From Phoronis australis (taxonomy: Eukaryota > Phoronida > Phoronidae): a stretch of 29,796 nt of DNA. Location: positions 300,580-330,375 of the forward strand of contig NMRA01000213.1 in NCBI GenBank assembly GCA_002633005.1, in the 5' to 3' direction. A program made the translations under genes and the position numbers. Below, in pieces: positions 20,252-29,796 of the stretch (positions are counted from its first letter, which is position 1; every line of letters begins with the position of its first letter). The notes under the pieces are model-generated. The model did no database searches. It was not told the origin of the DNA and saw only the letters and a list, made by a program, of their open reading frames with translations.

Positions 20252-21030
20252 GGATCCCAGAGCTTTTTTGGGGCATGAAAAGGTAACCAATTTGCTTTGG
20301 TGCCACAGTGCTCTATGGGTATCTTGATGCTTGGAAATGGCTGTCTGGCAGGTTCGCTCTGGTGGGTGTGGTCAGGGGAGACAAGAGAATGACACTCGAA
20401 AATTGAGCTAGACCAACTTTTCTGGTAACCACTTCAAACTGCCTTGGATACCTACTACGTAATCCACTGTATCAAAATTGGCCACTGGCAGACAATTACA
20501 GTGGTGGGGACTACCCGCCAGACGAACATATACAGGGTACAAAAATTGAGCTAGATCAATCCATGAGGTAACCGCTTGAAACCAGTGGCAAAATATTCAC
20601 CGTAAGCCCAGGTTTCACGAATGAACACTGCCAGACAAATCTAGAGGTGGGTTACCCCCGCCAGACACGCCCAAATACCAGAATTGAGCTAGATCAATCC
20701 ATCAGGTAACCGTTTGAAACCAATTGCACGACGTTCAGCATCACTGAACATGGCACAAAAGTTAGATGCCAGACAATTTCTGCGGTGGGGTGCCCTTGCC
20801 AGACGATTATCTAAAAGGGCTAAAATTGAGGTACATCAATCCAAGAGGTAACCACACGAAACCAGTTGCAAAATATTCACCGTAAGCCCAGATATCACGA
20901 ATGAACACTGCTAGACAAATCCAGTGGTGGGTTAGCCCCGCCAGACACGCCCAAATACCCGAGTTGAGGTAGATCAACCCACCAGGTAACCGTTTGATAA
21001 CCAATTGCACGATGTTCAGCATCACTGTAC
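20252..21030 (+). repeat. Left TIR of element A with five ~140-bp units
   Basis: After a unique terminal ~150 bp, the word TTGAGCTAGATCAA (or a variant) occurs at 20403, 20546, 20684, 20826 and 20964, steps of 138-143 bp. Each unit also has GGTAACC followed by GAAACCA, and a CCAGACA block. The units could be transposase-binding sites. Confidence 0.9.
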
Positions 21031-21380
21031 ATGGTGCGACAGCGAGATGGCAGGAGTAGAAACAAAATTCATTATAAGCCCATTTACGCTGAATAAGCAC
21101 CAAGTTGAGGAACCATGCACTTTTTACATAAGGTGAGAGAATGTTGTCTGCAAATTTATGTCAGGGCATGAAAAATCAGAAAAATCGCGCCTGATCGGTT
21201 GGAGCGACCTCACAATCTACGCAACAACAACGGAATACTCCACATGATATATTCTAATTCACAATTAAAAATAGAACATAGAAATCCGCCCATTTTACCA
21301 GTCTAAAGTACGTCCCCCTGTTTTCGGACGAATTTTACCCAAATCCACATCTCATTTGATGTAACTCTTACAACGAGGAA
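21031..21380. other. Element A, left spacer
   Basis: Unique sequence between the left TIR and the first candidate exon. An open minus-strand frame at 20807-21103 lies mostly within the TIR repeats and is not a gene. Confidence 0.4.
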
Positions 21381-21388
21381 TAATCGAA

Positions 21389-21536
21389 ATGGCGTCTTTT
21401 GCTGCCGTCTGCGTTATGTATGCGCACCAACTACCGTCATTTCCGTTGTACACGTGCTTAACCACGACGAGCTATTTGACATGGGCGTTGAAAGCTGAAA
21501 ACAACGGAGGTTTCGGGAGATTCTTGACAATTATCG
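21389..21536 (+). promoter_or_regulatory. Candidate promoter/first exon of the element A gene
   Basis: GAAATGGCGTC puts a YY1-like motif over the ATG at 21389. The frame stays open for 49 codons plus one base, up to the donor ATCG|GTGAGTAG (GT at 21537). The next good acceptor, TTTTTCATTACAG|GTT, lies at 22375-22376, but it needs phase 0 and this exon ends in phase 1, so joining them directly would break the frame. Either the exon is untranslated, a base has been lost, or the open frame is chance. A CACGTG-like E-box (ACACGTGC) lies inside. Confidence 0.35.
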
Positions 21537-21756
21537 GTGAGTAGTTTTCTAATATAATTGTTCATGAGTGTTGACTGCCAAGTAGTAGCGTGATTTCAAA
21601 CAGGTGGATTACAATTAGAAATCCCGTCATAGACCCAAGCTACATGTATTTTTCTTGGTAAATCGACCTTCACATGTGCCCTGTGACATGCAGTTTTTAT
21701 TATTTAATGAAAGCTCTGTTCATTTTGACCGTCGTTTTGCTGGGTCCGCATCGATA

Positions 21757-22286
21757 TTTCCCGGTCCCCGAGTTACCTCGACTCTGTATTCCGCAACTGA
21801 TATTTTTTCGGGCCTATGTTTCCTAGTGCCGATCCTCCACCGACCCTATATTCGCCCCCAAATCCTGTTTTTCCAGTCCAGATGTCGCTATGTTCCCCTG
21901 CCCCCATGTTCCCTCGTACGGACCCATTTTATGTACATCGGAAATCAATTCCTTGCGTTGATTACTTGATTTATAGATCTTGCGACTAAAAAGCGCTAGG
22001 ATTCTGGCCAATCATAAACATTATCAAGATGTGATTTTATCTACAAACAGACTGGGTTGGTCTGTCATTATCAATAAATTGCTTTACTTGCTTTTCTGTA
22101 AGCAAATGCTCCCTTTAAACACAGAAATTGAATTAACGTACACCGATACGTGGGAACAAGACCGGGTAATATAGGACCAGGGCAACGTCGGGATGGGGTA
22201 ACATGGGGACGGGGAACATTGGGCAGCGGAATATTGGTTGGGGAACAGAGGGACGGGGATCGTAGTGACAGGGGAACAGTGGGCAG
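21757..22286. repeat. Facing C-rich and G-rich minisatellites (inverted)
   Basis: At 21757-21915 the plus strand repeats words like TATGTTCCCCTGCCCCC and ATGTTCCC; at 22151-22286 it repeats GGGGAACATTGGG and GGGGACGGGGAACA, the reverse complement of the same theme. The spacer is ~235 bp. The arms are irregular (period ~13-16 bp). They lie in the region upstream of the first recognised coding exon of element A. Open frames here are by-products. Confidence 0.6.
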
Positions 22287-25200
22287 ACCATGTCTCGTTC
22301 TTTAGGGCAAAATGACACTGACATATGTATAAAGAAAACAAAACAACTTAAACCAAATAAACGTTTTTCATTACAGGTTCTTGAAAGCGAAGGTAATTTA
22401 TGCTGCTTCATCTGCCAAACATCAACTGGCGAGGACAGCAAGGTGAAAACTTTCAACGAAAACACTTGGTCAACACTGAAGAACGTTACTACTCTACGTA
22501 AAAAATTAAAATGTGACAAATACCCCCTTGTTACGCAAAGAATAGCGGAACCTAGTGAAACAGAATTATATCTTCGCTATCACCCATCCTGTCACAGAAA
22601 ATACACTGCTGTTAAACGGCCAAGAGATGGACCGTCAGTTGACGGCACAACTCCTAGTAAAATGGCTTGTGTTGTTACAAGACGTTGCAGTCCTCTCCCA
22701 AAGTCCGATGATAAGGGCATGTTGAAAGGTTCTTGCATATTCTGTGGGAAAAGCCATTGAAGTTCTTGAAAACCGGCGGTCAATACTTCTCTCTACTTTG
22801 CTAGATTTGTACAAAGAAGAGTATGCAAGTAATGGTGGGACAGAAGCTGATGTCTCAGCATACACAACTCAGAACCTCCTTAAGAAGATCAAAGACCAAT
22901 TTGGAGGCAGAATTCAAGTGAGATTGTCAAATCAACGGAAAGGGAATTTTATTTTTAGCTCCACTGTAACAGAGGAAGATGCATTAGTGCAGCAGCAAGG
23001 TGAAACTGAAGAAAACTACCAAAGTGACAAACTGAGATGGACTGCTCTTTATCTTCGATCTCAAATCTTGCAACTGCCTAAGTCAAAGACACCTATTCCA
23101 ACAACAGTGCAGAATTTGAAATCATGTGCACCAAAGATACCGCAGCAACTTGAACTGTTCTACCGAACTCTTCTCTTTGGCATTACAAACTCTAACTATC
23201 AAAGAGAATCCATAGACGGTAAAGTGACCGCAATGGCATCTGACACCATTTACAACGTCACCCGTGGTAATGTGAGGCCGTGGAAGCACACGTCCCTGGG
23301 ACTTGGTCTGTCTTCTCTGACAGGTTCAAAACTGTCTGTGCAGATTCTTAACAGAGCAGGACAATCCATCGGCTACAAAGAAAGCAAAGGCCTTGAGACT
23401 GAGTTTACGTATTCCATAGAGTCGTATGAACGCGAAGCACCGGATAGTATTCGACTCCTTCCAAATCTAGCCACTGCCTCTGTCTGGTATAATAATGACG
23501 CACACGTCGAAACATTAGATGGCATGTGAACACTGTACGCAAATGTTGGTTATAGCTACCAAAATGCTGTGGAAGAAGAAAGTAAGACTCTTATGCTTCA
23601 CTGTTGTTTCGAGAAGGAAGGAATCGCCGACAGATTGTAGGGGTAGACCGCGAATTGCGGCCATTCAGAAAATCTCTTAAGGATGTTACTTTTTCAAGTA
23701 TCAACATTAGCTCTGCTCAAACACGTGACAATCTTGTCAGAGGCACTAAAGTAAACTACAAGAACATACAGCTCAACTTGTTGGATCTCTACTGGTTTTT
23801 GAAACTAAGGGAAGGTAACACTCCACTGCATGCTGGATTTATGAGCAGTTACATACGGGGCCCATTGCCTCTTCAAAGGATCTGTTACATGGACCCCATT
23901 TCAAAATCACCAACCAACAACGATGTTGTTAAAGAAAAAACTATGATCCGCACAATGAATGTAGCCAGAGAGACTGGGCAAGACTACGCAGTTGTCACAT
24001 ATGACTTGGCAGTTGCTTTAAAAGTCTACGCAATACAAGAACTTGAAAGACCATTGTCTGTGGGAACCATGATAAATGGAAGTGGCATAGAGTTCCCACT
24101 TTCAGAGACTGGTATCTTGGCAGAAGGGTCTGTGATGGGCTTCATTAAAGGGAAATTCTACAACAGGTGCACTCCGGTTCACGAGCTTCTTGCTAACGTT
24201 TTGGAGGGCAAGATGTACCAAAAATGTCTGCATGACTTGTCTCTGGAGGAATATGAATCGTTCCTTACGGTTATGATCGCAGTCCCTTCAGATCCAGAAC
24301 AAATAGAGGCAAACCTTGATGGTCTTGTGATCACTCAGCATATCTAGAAGTATGAAGATTTCTTTCACACAGTGATTAATGGCAAATATGGCGAAACTGC
24401 TCAGTTTTGGGCAACCTACATCTTTCTCATAAACCGCGCGCACAGAGAACTCCAGAGATGCGTCATGACCAATGACGTCAGTGGTTATATCAACATTTTC
24501 CCGAATATGCTAGATGTATTTTTTTTGCCCTGTATTGCCCAAACTATGCCAGATGGGGAACATTGTTTTACCAAAAATTGAAATTTGCAGACCCAGGATT
24601 GCGCGAAGTGCTGGAAAACGGAGCGTTTTCAGGGCGACGTACTAGGAACAACTTCAGTAGATCGGCTGTTGACCTCTCTTTGGAACAGTTCGTCAACAGG
24701 GATGCTGCATCGAGCATGATAGGGATATTGGCTTTCCGCAACTCAGAGAATGCAATGCGTCGATGGTCCCTCTCTATGCCACAAAGGGCAATGGCTGTAA
24801 GTGAACTTAGGACATTTGCAGGACGTGTATGCAATAACAGGGCCTGATCAAACTATGCGACAGAGCTCACAAACACTTCTGAACAACAGTGCGTTCAAGA
24901 ATGAACTGGCGAGGTTCCTTTTTATGACGGAATGGAGAAAAGACCATTATTGGCCTAGTTTGGTGGGAGAAACTTGTTTGTTTCCCACGGTGGTGACTGC
25001 TACCAGTTCTTTCCCGACGATAACCAGCAAATCATGGTGACAAAACCTGCCCATCTCCAAGGTGACCACGAGGAAGCGGATACGCTGATTGTGTTCCACG
25101 TCGCAAACATTTCAATCGGTCATGTTATTGGTGAGGGCTTCAGATACAGATGTTTTAGTAATCTTGCTTGGTACACTCGAACAACAGCGGCGAGAAATAA

Positions 25201-25366
25201 GATCCACGACCAACGTTGTCATGGACTGTGGGATGGGAAGTATCAGAAGATTTATCAACATTTCCGACATAGCAAACGTTCTTGAAGAGCGCAAGTACGG
25301 ACTTCCCAGAGCAATGCCTGGATACCATGCCTTCACTGGATGTGAATACACATCTGCCTTTTATAG

Positions 25367-25569
25367 GTATGTTATCGAAATCTTGATTATTGCAGTAGTG
25401 ACAAGAATTGAATGAATTCGATTACAGTGAGGAGAATTGATTAAATTCGATTAGCTGTGATTACGTCTGCCATGTAAATGAAGTCTAAGTAACGTATAAT
25501 GGTTGCCTCCTTTAAATAAAAAAGATTTCTGTTATGAATTAGTTGTACACGTCATTCCTTATTTTCCAG
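25367..25569 (+). other. Intron in the element A gene (203 bp)
   Basis: TATAG|GTATGT at 25367 and ATTTTCCAG|AAAAGG at 25569. Splicing splits an Arg codon (AG|A) and joins CEYTSAFYR to KGKIKP, restoring a motif seen in relatives. Confidence 0.85.
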
Positions 25570-25774
25570 AAAAGGCAAAATCAAACCCTAGGACATTACT
25601 GAAAGTTATGAAAGGTTCATCAATGTGTTCACTAGTTGTGGAGATGTGCATGGCAGCATCGATGTCGGTTTAGTCGCTGAATTCGTATGTCACATGTACG
25701 CAAAAAGTAAGCTCAAAGATGTTAACGAGGCCCGGTTCGTCAAACTTATGGACATGACTGGCAAAGTTGCTGAG

Positions 25775-25873
25775 GTATGTAGTGATAACTTGTAAACAAT
25801 ATAAATATTCGATCTGATAATTTTTAAATACCATCAAAGTCAGCTATGCTTATATTTTTTAATTTCCTTTCAG
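25775..25873 (+). other. Intron in the element A gene (99 bp)
   Basis: GCTGAG|GTATGT at 25775 and TTTCCTTTCAG|GAG at 25873, phase 0. Splicing joins MTGKVAE to ENPLANLKRIDCG in one frame. Confidence 0.85.
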
Positions 25874-26242
25874 GAGAATCCACTCGCAAATTTAAAACGA
25901 ATTGACTGTGGGTTGCTCCCACCTTGTCTCCGTAGCCTGCAGATGAAGATTCGCCGAACGCAGTACGTCACAGTGCTATGGACCCGTGCCGCGACAGCAT
26001 ATCCCGGGGATGGACTGATACCAACTGATTATGGTTGGCATGCAACAGAAACTCACACACTTCTGCCAGTTTGGTTTGAGGGGTCCATTCTTCCTGACAT
26101 ATTGTTCAGTTCGCATGCAGAAGTCAACAGCAGTAACCTTGGGAATGAAGCCACCAGCATTAGAGATAGTTCTTCTGAAGAACTGTCAGATTCCGAAGAT
26201 GATCCATGGAGTGAAGACTCCGACTCTGATGAAGAGGATTAA

Positions 26243-26849
26243 TTACGGCACTTTGGATTTGACATGCACAGTGAATAAGTTGGCTCATTGGAATGAGATG
26301 AATATTGGTTATAGCAATAAGTCTCCTTTTATATTTTTGTGTTTGTTACCCATGTATGGTGTTCTCCAAAAAGGGTGAAGAAACCTTTATGGCACCTGAC
26401 ATTTGGTTCATATAGTCGTCTTAAAGCTGTAACGTAAATATAATACACTGTTCATGTTGCGAACTTGTTATTCACATTGCTCGGGAATAACGAGTCCTAA
26501 TAGTTTTTCAGTTAAGTTAGTTTGATAAGCACTTTATTTGCCCGACACAGATATTTGGACAATAGAGCTGTTCGCTTTATGTCTTCATGGTGCAATTAAA
26601 ACACAATCAAATTGATTATCTATGGACATGGTATACGGTGCTCAATCATCCTTGCGAAAGCCCCAAGAATTCATATTGGGTGAGGGGGTATGCAAACTAA
26701 ATAAAGCTTCTTGTTTATGTTTCACAAATTTATTTTTATTATTACTAGAGTATGTGCATTTGAATAGGGAGAGTGGGGCATCTCATAAAAGGTCAACCGG
26801 GCATGTACCAAATCTCCACTTGATATTGCCTCACAGCGTTGTTGCTTGT
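26243..26849. other. Element A, right spacer and 3' untranslated region
   Basis: AT-rich; AATAAAG near 26700 could serve as a polyadenylation signal. The frame at 26622-26903 runs into the TIR and is not a gene. Confidence 0.4.
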
Positions 26850-27366
26850 GGAGTGTTGCTGGGCATTATGCAAATGGTTTCAAACGGTTACCTGATGGGT
26901 TGATCTACCTCAGCTCGGGTATTTGGGCGTGTCTGGCGGGGCTAACCCACCACTAGATTTGTCTGGCAATGCTTATTCGTGATACCCGGAGCTACGGTGA
27001 ATATTTTGCAACTGGTTTCGTGCGGTTACCTCTTGGATTGATCTAGCTCAATTTTAGCCCTTTTTGATAATCGTTTGGCAAGGGCACCCCAACGCAGAAA
27101 TTGTCTGGCATCTAACTTTTGTGCCATGTTCAGTGATGCTGAACATCGTGCAATTGGTTTCAAACGGTTACCTGATGGATTGATCTAGCTCAATTCTGGT
27201 ATTTGTGCGTGTCTGGCGGGGGAGTGTCATTCTCTTGTCTCCCCTGACCACACCCACCAGAGCGAACCTGCCAGACGGCCATTTCCAAGCATCAAGATAC
27301 CCATAGAGCACTGTGGCACCAAAGAAAATTGGCTACCTTTTCATGCCCAAACAAGCTCTGGGATCT
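26850..27366 (-). repeat. Right TIR of element A with three ~140-bp units
   Basis: Inverted copy of the left TIR. The unit word (as TTGATCTAGCTCAA) occurs at ~26900, ~27039 and ~27180, three copies against five on the left. The missing two units lie just inside the terminal block: on this side the GACACTC of the terminal block is followed at once by CCCCGCCAGACACGC. Confidence 0.9.
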
Positions 27367-27399
27367 CGGTCTAAAACGATGTTGAACATACTAGAAAAT

Positions 27400-27564
27400 T
27401 AAAGAGATTGGCACTGTCAGTTCCATTTAACAGCGCTCAAAAATATATATGTGTTGTCACCATTATGTATCATTTGCCACAAATTAAAGTCCATCACAGA
27501 GAACTTCACAAACAAAAGAAAACTTAAAAATCTATCCCATTTCCAAGCATTCACTTGTAAATAG
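27400..27564 (+). pseudogene. Relic C, 3' part: CxxC segment continuing across element A
   Basis: Downstream of element A the plus strand reads RDWHCQFHLTALKN, then SPLCIICHKLKSITENFTN and KRKLKNLSHFQ, ending at TAG 27562. A CIxC(H/G)K motif is what follows the YHxxCY segment in this family (compare CIFCGK of element A). With the 5' part at 19991-20226 it makes one consistent, broken gene interrupted at the CGG duplication. No later exon of relic C was found between here and 28160. Confidence 0.5.
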
Positions 27565-27569
27565 GCCTA

Positions 27570-28155
27570 CCTATTCTTAATTCGAAACATCATTTATGGT
27601 AAAAAATCTTTAGTTTAGGACAGAGAGAAATGAATTAGTTTGCATGATGAATTTTCAGTATTAGCCGCCCCATCTCAAGGATACTGTCTGTAGTTTTTAC
27701 CTACATGTGAGTGATCAGCTCTGCTCTTCATTAACGTCCAAGCCTTTTTTCTGACCCTTGTATGTAAAAACATGAGCTGTGTTTGAAAATTGAGAAATAT
27801 AAATATGCAAATATTTCCCGTGTTCTGTAATTCATTATCTTGAAAATTCAAATGTTGCTCAGATTTCAGTGTCTCACAATTTGGAGATTCTTGAATTGGA
27901 GAATTTTTAGTGTAGGGAAATTTTTGCTCTTCCAATTATGTGCTATCTAAAACAGGAAGCGTCAAAAGAACTTTTAGCTCTACGCTAAATAAGTGGCTAT
28001 TCAATTTCACTCAAAAACTATTGCCAAATCGACCAGTCCTCTATTTTCAAAGGCTGAACTACTGTACGGTACTAAGGATGGTGAAAAATTGTTTATGTCT
28101 TAATTAAATTGGCAACTGTGCGGTGCAATCAATGCTAATAAATATCGATTATTTC
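27570..28155. other. Non-coding stretch, nothing recognised
   Basis: AT-rich. The minus-strand frame at 27675-27935 has no family motif. A TAGGCCTA palindrome sits at 27562-27569. Confidence 0.4.
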
Positions 28156-28160
28156 ATGGC

Positions 28161-28226
28161 GTGGATTTTGTAGAATTATCACCCTCGGGGCTAACGCCCT
28201 TCGGGTGATAATTCTCCAAAATCCAC
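28161..28226. repeat. 24-bp perfect-stem hairpin element with GC-rich loop
   Basis: GTGGATTTTGTAGAATTATC plus ACCC (28161-28184) pairs with 28203-28226 with a single mismatch. The 18-base loop (TCGGGGCTAACGCCCTTC) can itself fold. It looks like a complete copy of a small foldback element. Confidence 0.85.
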
Positions 28227-28229
28227 TCG

Positions 28230-29460
28230 GACTCTAGGTAACGGGGGATAAGGACTGAAAACATGTAATAATCTATTTATACCACATACTGAACGAGAAA
28301 CATTGCAATGAATCGATCTACCATTCTCGACTCGCCTCGTCTTTGTAACTACTTTCTATGTCAGAGGCCCGGGGTCGGAGGTCGTGACCTTTTAAGAAAA
28401 GCCGAGATATTTTTGTAAAATAATGCTTTTACTCAGAACCAATTGAAAAATAAAACAAAATAGAAATAAAATGAATCTATAAATTAAGGTTTAGGAACTG
28501 TTATAGCTTACTACACATTTTATCACGCTAAGCTTCGACCGGGAATATATCGTCTGCTAAAGTAAGTATGTTACCACTAGTAACTAACTATAATGCTCAA
28601 GTCAAAGGATCCCTACCACACGACACTTGCATTCAAATTGGAGATCGGTGATTTCCAAGTGAGAGAACACGAGAGAAAAATTTCACTGAGTTAAAATATC
28701 GTTTTTATGGAAATTATGCGTCTTATTTTTCATAGCGTATAATTGTCGGTGCAATGCCCATGCGACTGTTGCGCGTGCTCATTTAAGCAAAGACGCTAAC
28801 AAGACTATTCACCAAGGCCGCCGCCATTATTGTGTCATGGACTGTGGCGACACCTAGCGAGTGTGTGTGGGCCGACGAAGTACGCAAGGCATTCACTATG
28901 GCCGATCTTAGTTTGTCAAATTCAAAATTGTCAATGAAGTGTCTTTGTTTAAAATATTGAAAACAAAAAACACGAGCATTGTAATGGAAAAATACACATA
29001 GGCAAAATATAGAGTAAACCAAGAAAAAATTTGGGCAGCAAAGGTAATATAAATTACGAGAAATAAATCATAAGCAAGAGGGAGACTCAGTAATAAGAGC
29101 TGAGCAGATGAAAGTAGGTTATTGAAGAATGTGCATGTACCGAACCTGTAGGATTTTGTCCAGGGGGGTCAGGAATGTAATAAACATCAAATGGATCTGC
29201 TGAAGAAGAGATAGGAGCGGGGGGGTGCCCCTCAACCAATTGAAAGGTTGGGGGCAGAGATAGCTTTCTTCCACCAATATTCCTGGTGTTAATATCAATT
29301 AATTATTAACAATTAATTATGTAAGCTTTTAACACACAAACTTTGTTTTAACATAAAATGGAGAAATTAGTAGATCTTTCTTTCAAAAATTCACATCTTA
29401 AAGACGTTCTAGATTCAAGCAGTTGTGTCTGTGCCCATTTACATGAAACTGTCCCAAATA
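28230..29460. other. Non-coding stretch with a weak promoter hint
   Basis: On the minus strand at ~28833, AATAATGGCGGCGG is a YY1-like motif over an ATG, but the frame stops after 14 codons with no clear donor. The palindromic CCCCTCAACC/GGTTGGGG lies at ~29228-29254. Nothing else was recognised. Confidence 0.35.
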
Positions 29461-29467
29461 TCGACCC

Positions 29468-29630
29468 AACAGGGTCATATCCAGGATTTTTTAAAGGGGG
29501 AGGGGGTCCGATAATGATTTTTTAAGAAATGTGGCCCAAGTCAACAATTTGAAAATTCTAGCATTGATATCACTACAATCAAGGAAAATGGGGGGTCCAG
29601 ACCCCTTTAACCTGCCACCCTGGCTCTGCC
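29468..29630. repeat. Probable decayed G-rich repeat fragment
   Basis: ATCCAGGATTTTTTAAAGGG, then GGAGGGGGTCCG, and later GGGGGGTCCAGACCCCTTTA. The CCAGG and GGTCC words are typical of a dispersed repeat end, but no boundaries are visible. Confidence 0.35.
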
Positions 29631-29796
29631 TGTACTCAACTGAGTTGGTAAATCTTTTAGGCATTTTTTTGTTCTTTGCTCACAGTTTTTATATTTTTCC
29701 ATCATTTTATCTTTATTATATTATGAACTCCTCTTTTGACTTATGATGTTTTATAATAATATAACTAAAAACTGAGCTCTTAATTCAGTCAAAACA

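Larger units (their letters stand above)
22290..26242 (+). pseudogene. Element A gene: Cys-rich transposase with FEN1/XPG-like C-terminal region
   Basis: Starts at ATG 22290 or at a splice acceptor at 22376. Order: Cys-rich N terminus (LCCFICQ, YHPSCHRKYTAV, CIFCGK; 22395-22750); transposase-like core (LDGM, TYDLAVALKVYAIQ, ETGILAEGSVMGFIKGK, YNRC, GKYGETAQFW, GAFSGRRTRNNFSR, EQFVNRD, MRRWSL; to ~24830); then HEEAD (25067), SDTDV (25140) and GCEYTS (25338), spaced like the acidic clusters and helix-turn-helix of FEN1/XPG nucleases; acidic C terminus. Two introns are clear: 25367-25569 and 25775-25873. Damage: frameshifts near 22750, 23610, 24570, 24830, 24980 and 25130; in-frame stops at 23527, 24345 and 25589. 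Between YAIQELERP and MINGSG the core looks ~20 residues short against remembered relatives. Not functional as it stands. Family known from many animal genomes; nuclease fold is inferred. Confidence 0.8.
20252..27366. mobile_element. Element A: ~7.1-kb Academ-like DNA transposon
   Basis: Bounded by long inverted repeats starting GGATCCCAGAGCTT (left, 20252) and ending AAGCTCTGGGATCT (right, 27366), with a CGG on each side. The outermost ~150 bp of the two ends are nearly identical. Each TIR then contains ~140-bp subterminal repeats. The interior carries one plus-strand gene (22290-26242) with two clear introns, now broken by frameshifts and stops. The presence of a FEN1/XPG-like region next to a transposase-like core, long TIRs and a 3-bp duplication fits the Academ superfamily; assignment is from recalled family features, not a search. 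It has inserted into relic C. Confidence 0.8.

Noticed and set aside
20807-21103. 98-codon minus-strand frame
   Set aside because: Runs through the subterminal TIR units; repeat-driven.
22133-22519. 128-codon minus-strand frame in element A
   Set aside because: Covers the minisatellite and is antisense to the real N-terminal exon.
24798-24823. Tiny intron (GTAAGT to TTTGCAG)
   Set aside because: About 26 bases is too short for an animal intron, and the residues it encodes match the family.
1-29796. CRISPR array, rRNA or bacterial operon
   Set aside because: No regularly spaced direct repeats of that type, no rRNA words, and clear eukaryotic introns and promoters.

Overview
The window reads as nuclear DNA of an animal, most likely a marine invertebrate. 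It is AT-rich and gene-poor, with spliceosomal GT-AG introns, a tRNA-derived SINE, YY1/ETS/CRE/CCAAT promoter motifs, long terminal inverted repeats, and relics of THAP, P2X7-ballast-like and FEN1/XPG-like domains. The species cannot be named from sequence alone. I found no intact host gene: every recognisable protein-coding stretch is a transposable element or a transposon-like relic. Superfamily names are recognised from motifs, not from a search.

Layout. About 0.65-1.06 kb holds a decayed THAP zinc-finger domain (+) facing the start of a P2X7-ballast-like protein (-). About 2.0-3.26 kb has two promoter-like patches and a strong splice donor. About 5.7-6.0 kb is a three-copy 126-bp tandem repeat. 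The element at 6437-7829 has ~158-bp terminal inverted repeats (TIRs) bounded by TTAA on both sides. It carries a truncated P2X7-ballast protein (+) and an intact THAP domain (-) in convergent orientation, with an ETS/CRE and E2F-like promoter inside each TIR. From 7.8 to 16.8 kb there is mostly unexplained AT-rich DNA with a (CA)n tract, short hairpin elements, a SINE and minisatellites.

The right third is a nest of three members of one transposase-like family. Element B (16854-19790) is an internally deleted copy with diverged TIRs and a broken minus-strand gene. Relic C (plus strand, 19991-20226 and 27400-27564) has been split by element A (20252-27366), a ~7.1-kb transposon whose long TIRs contain ~140-bp subterminal repeats (five copies left, three right). 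Its gene is heavily frameshifted but still shows a Cys-rich N terminus, a transposase-like core, two introns, and a C-terminal region with HEEAD, SDTDV and GCEYTS motifs resembling a FEN1/XPG nuclease. This combination fits Academ-type transposons best.

The observations most worth following are the TTAA element pairing a THAP protein with a P2X7-type ballast domain, recurring in mirror orientation at 0.65-1.06 kb, and the nested FEN1-like transposons.
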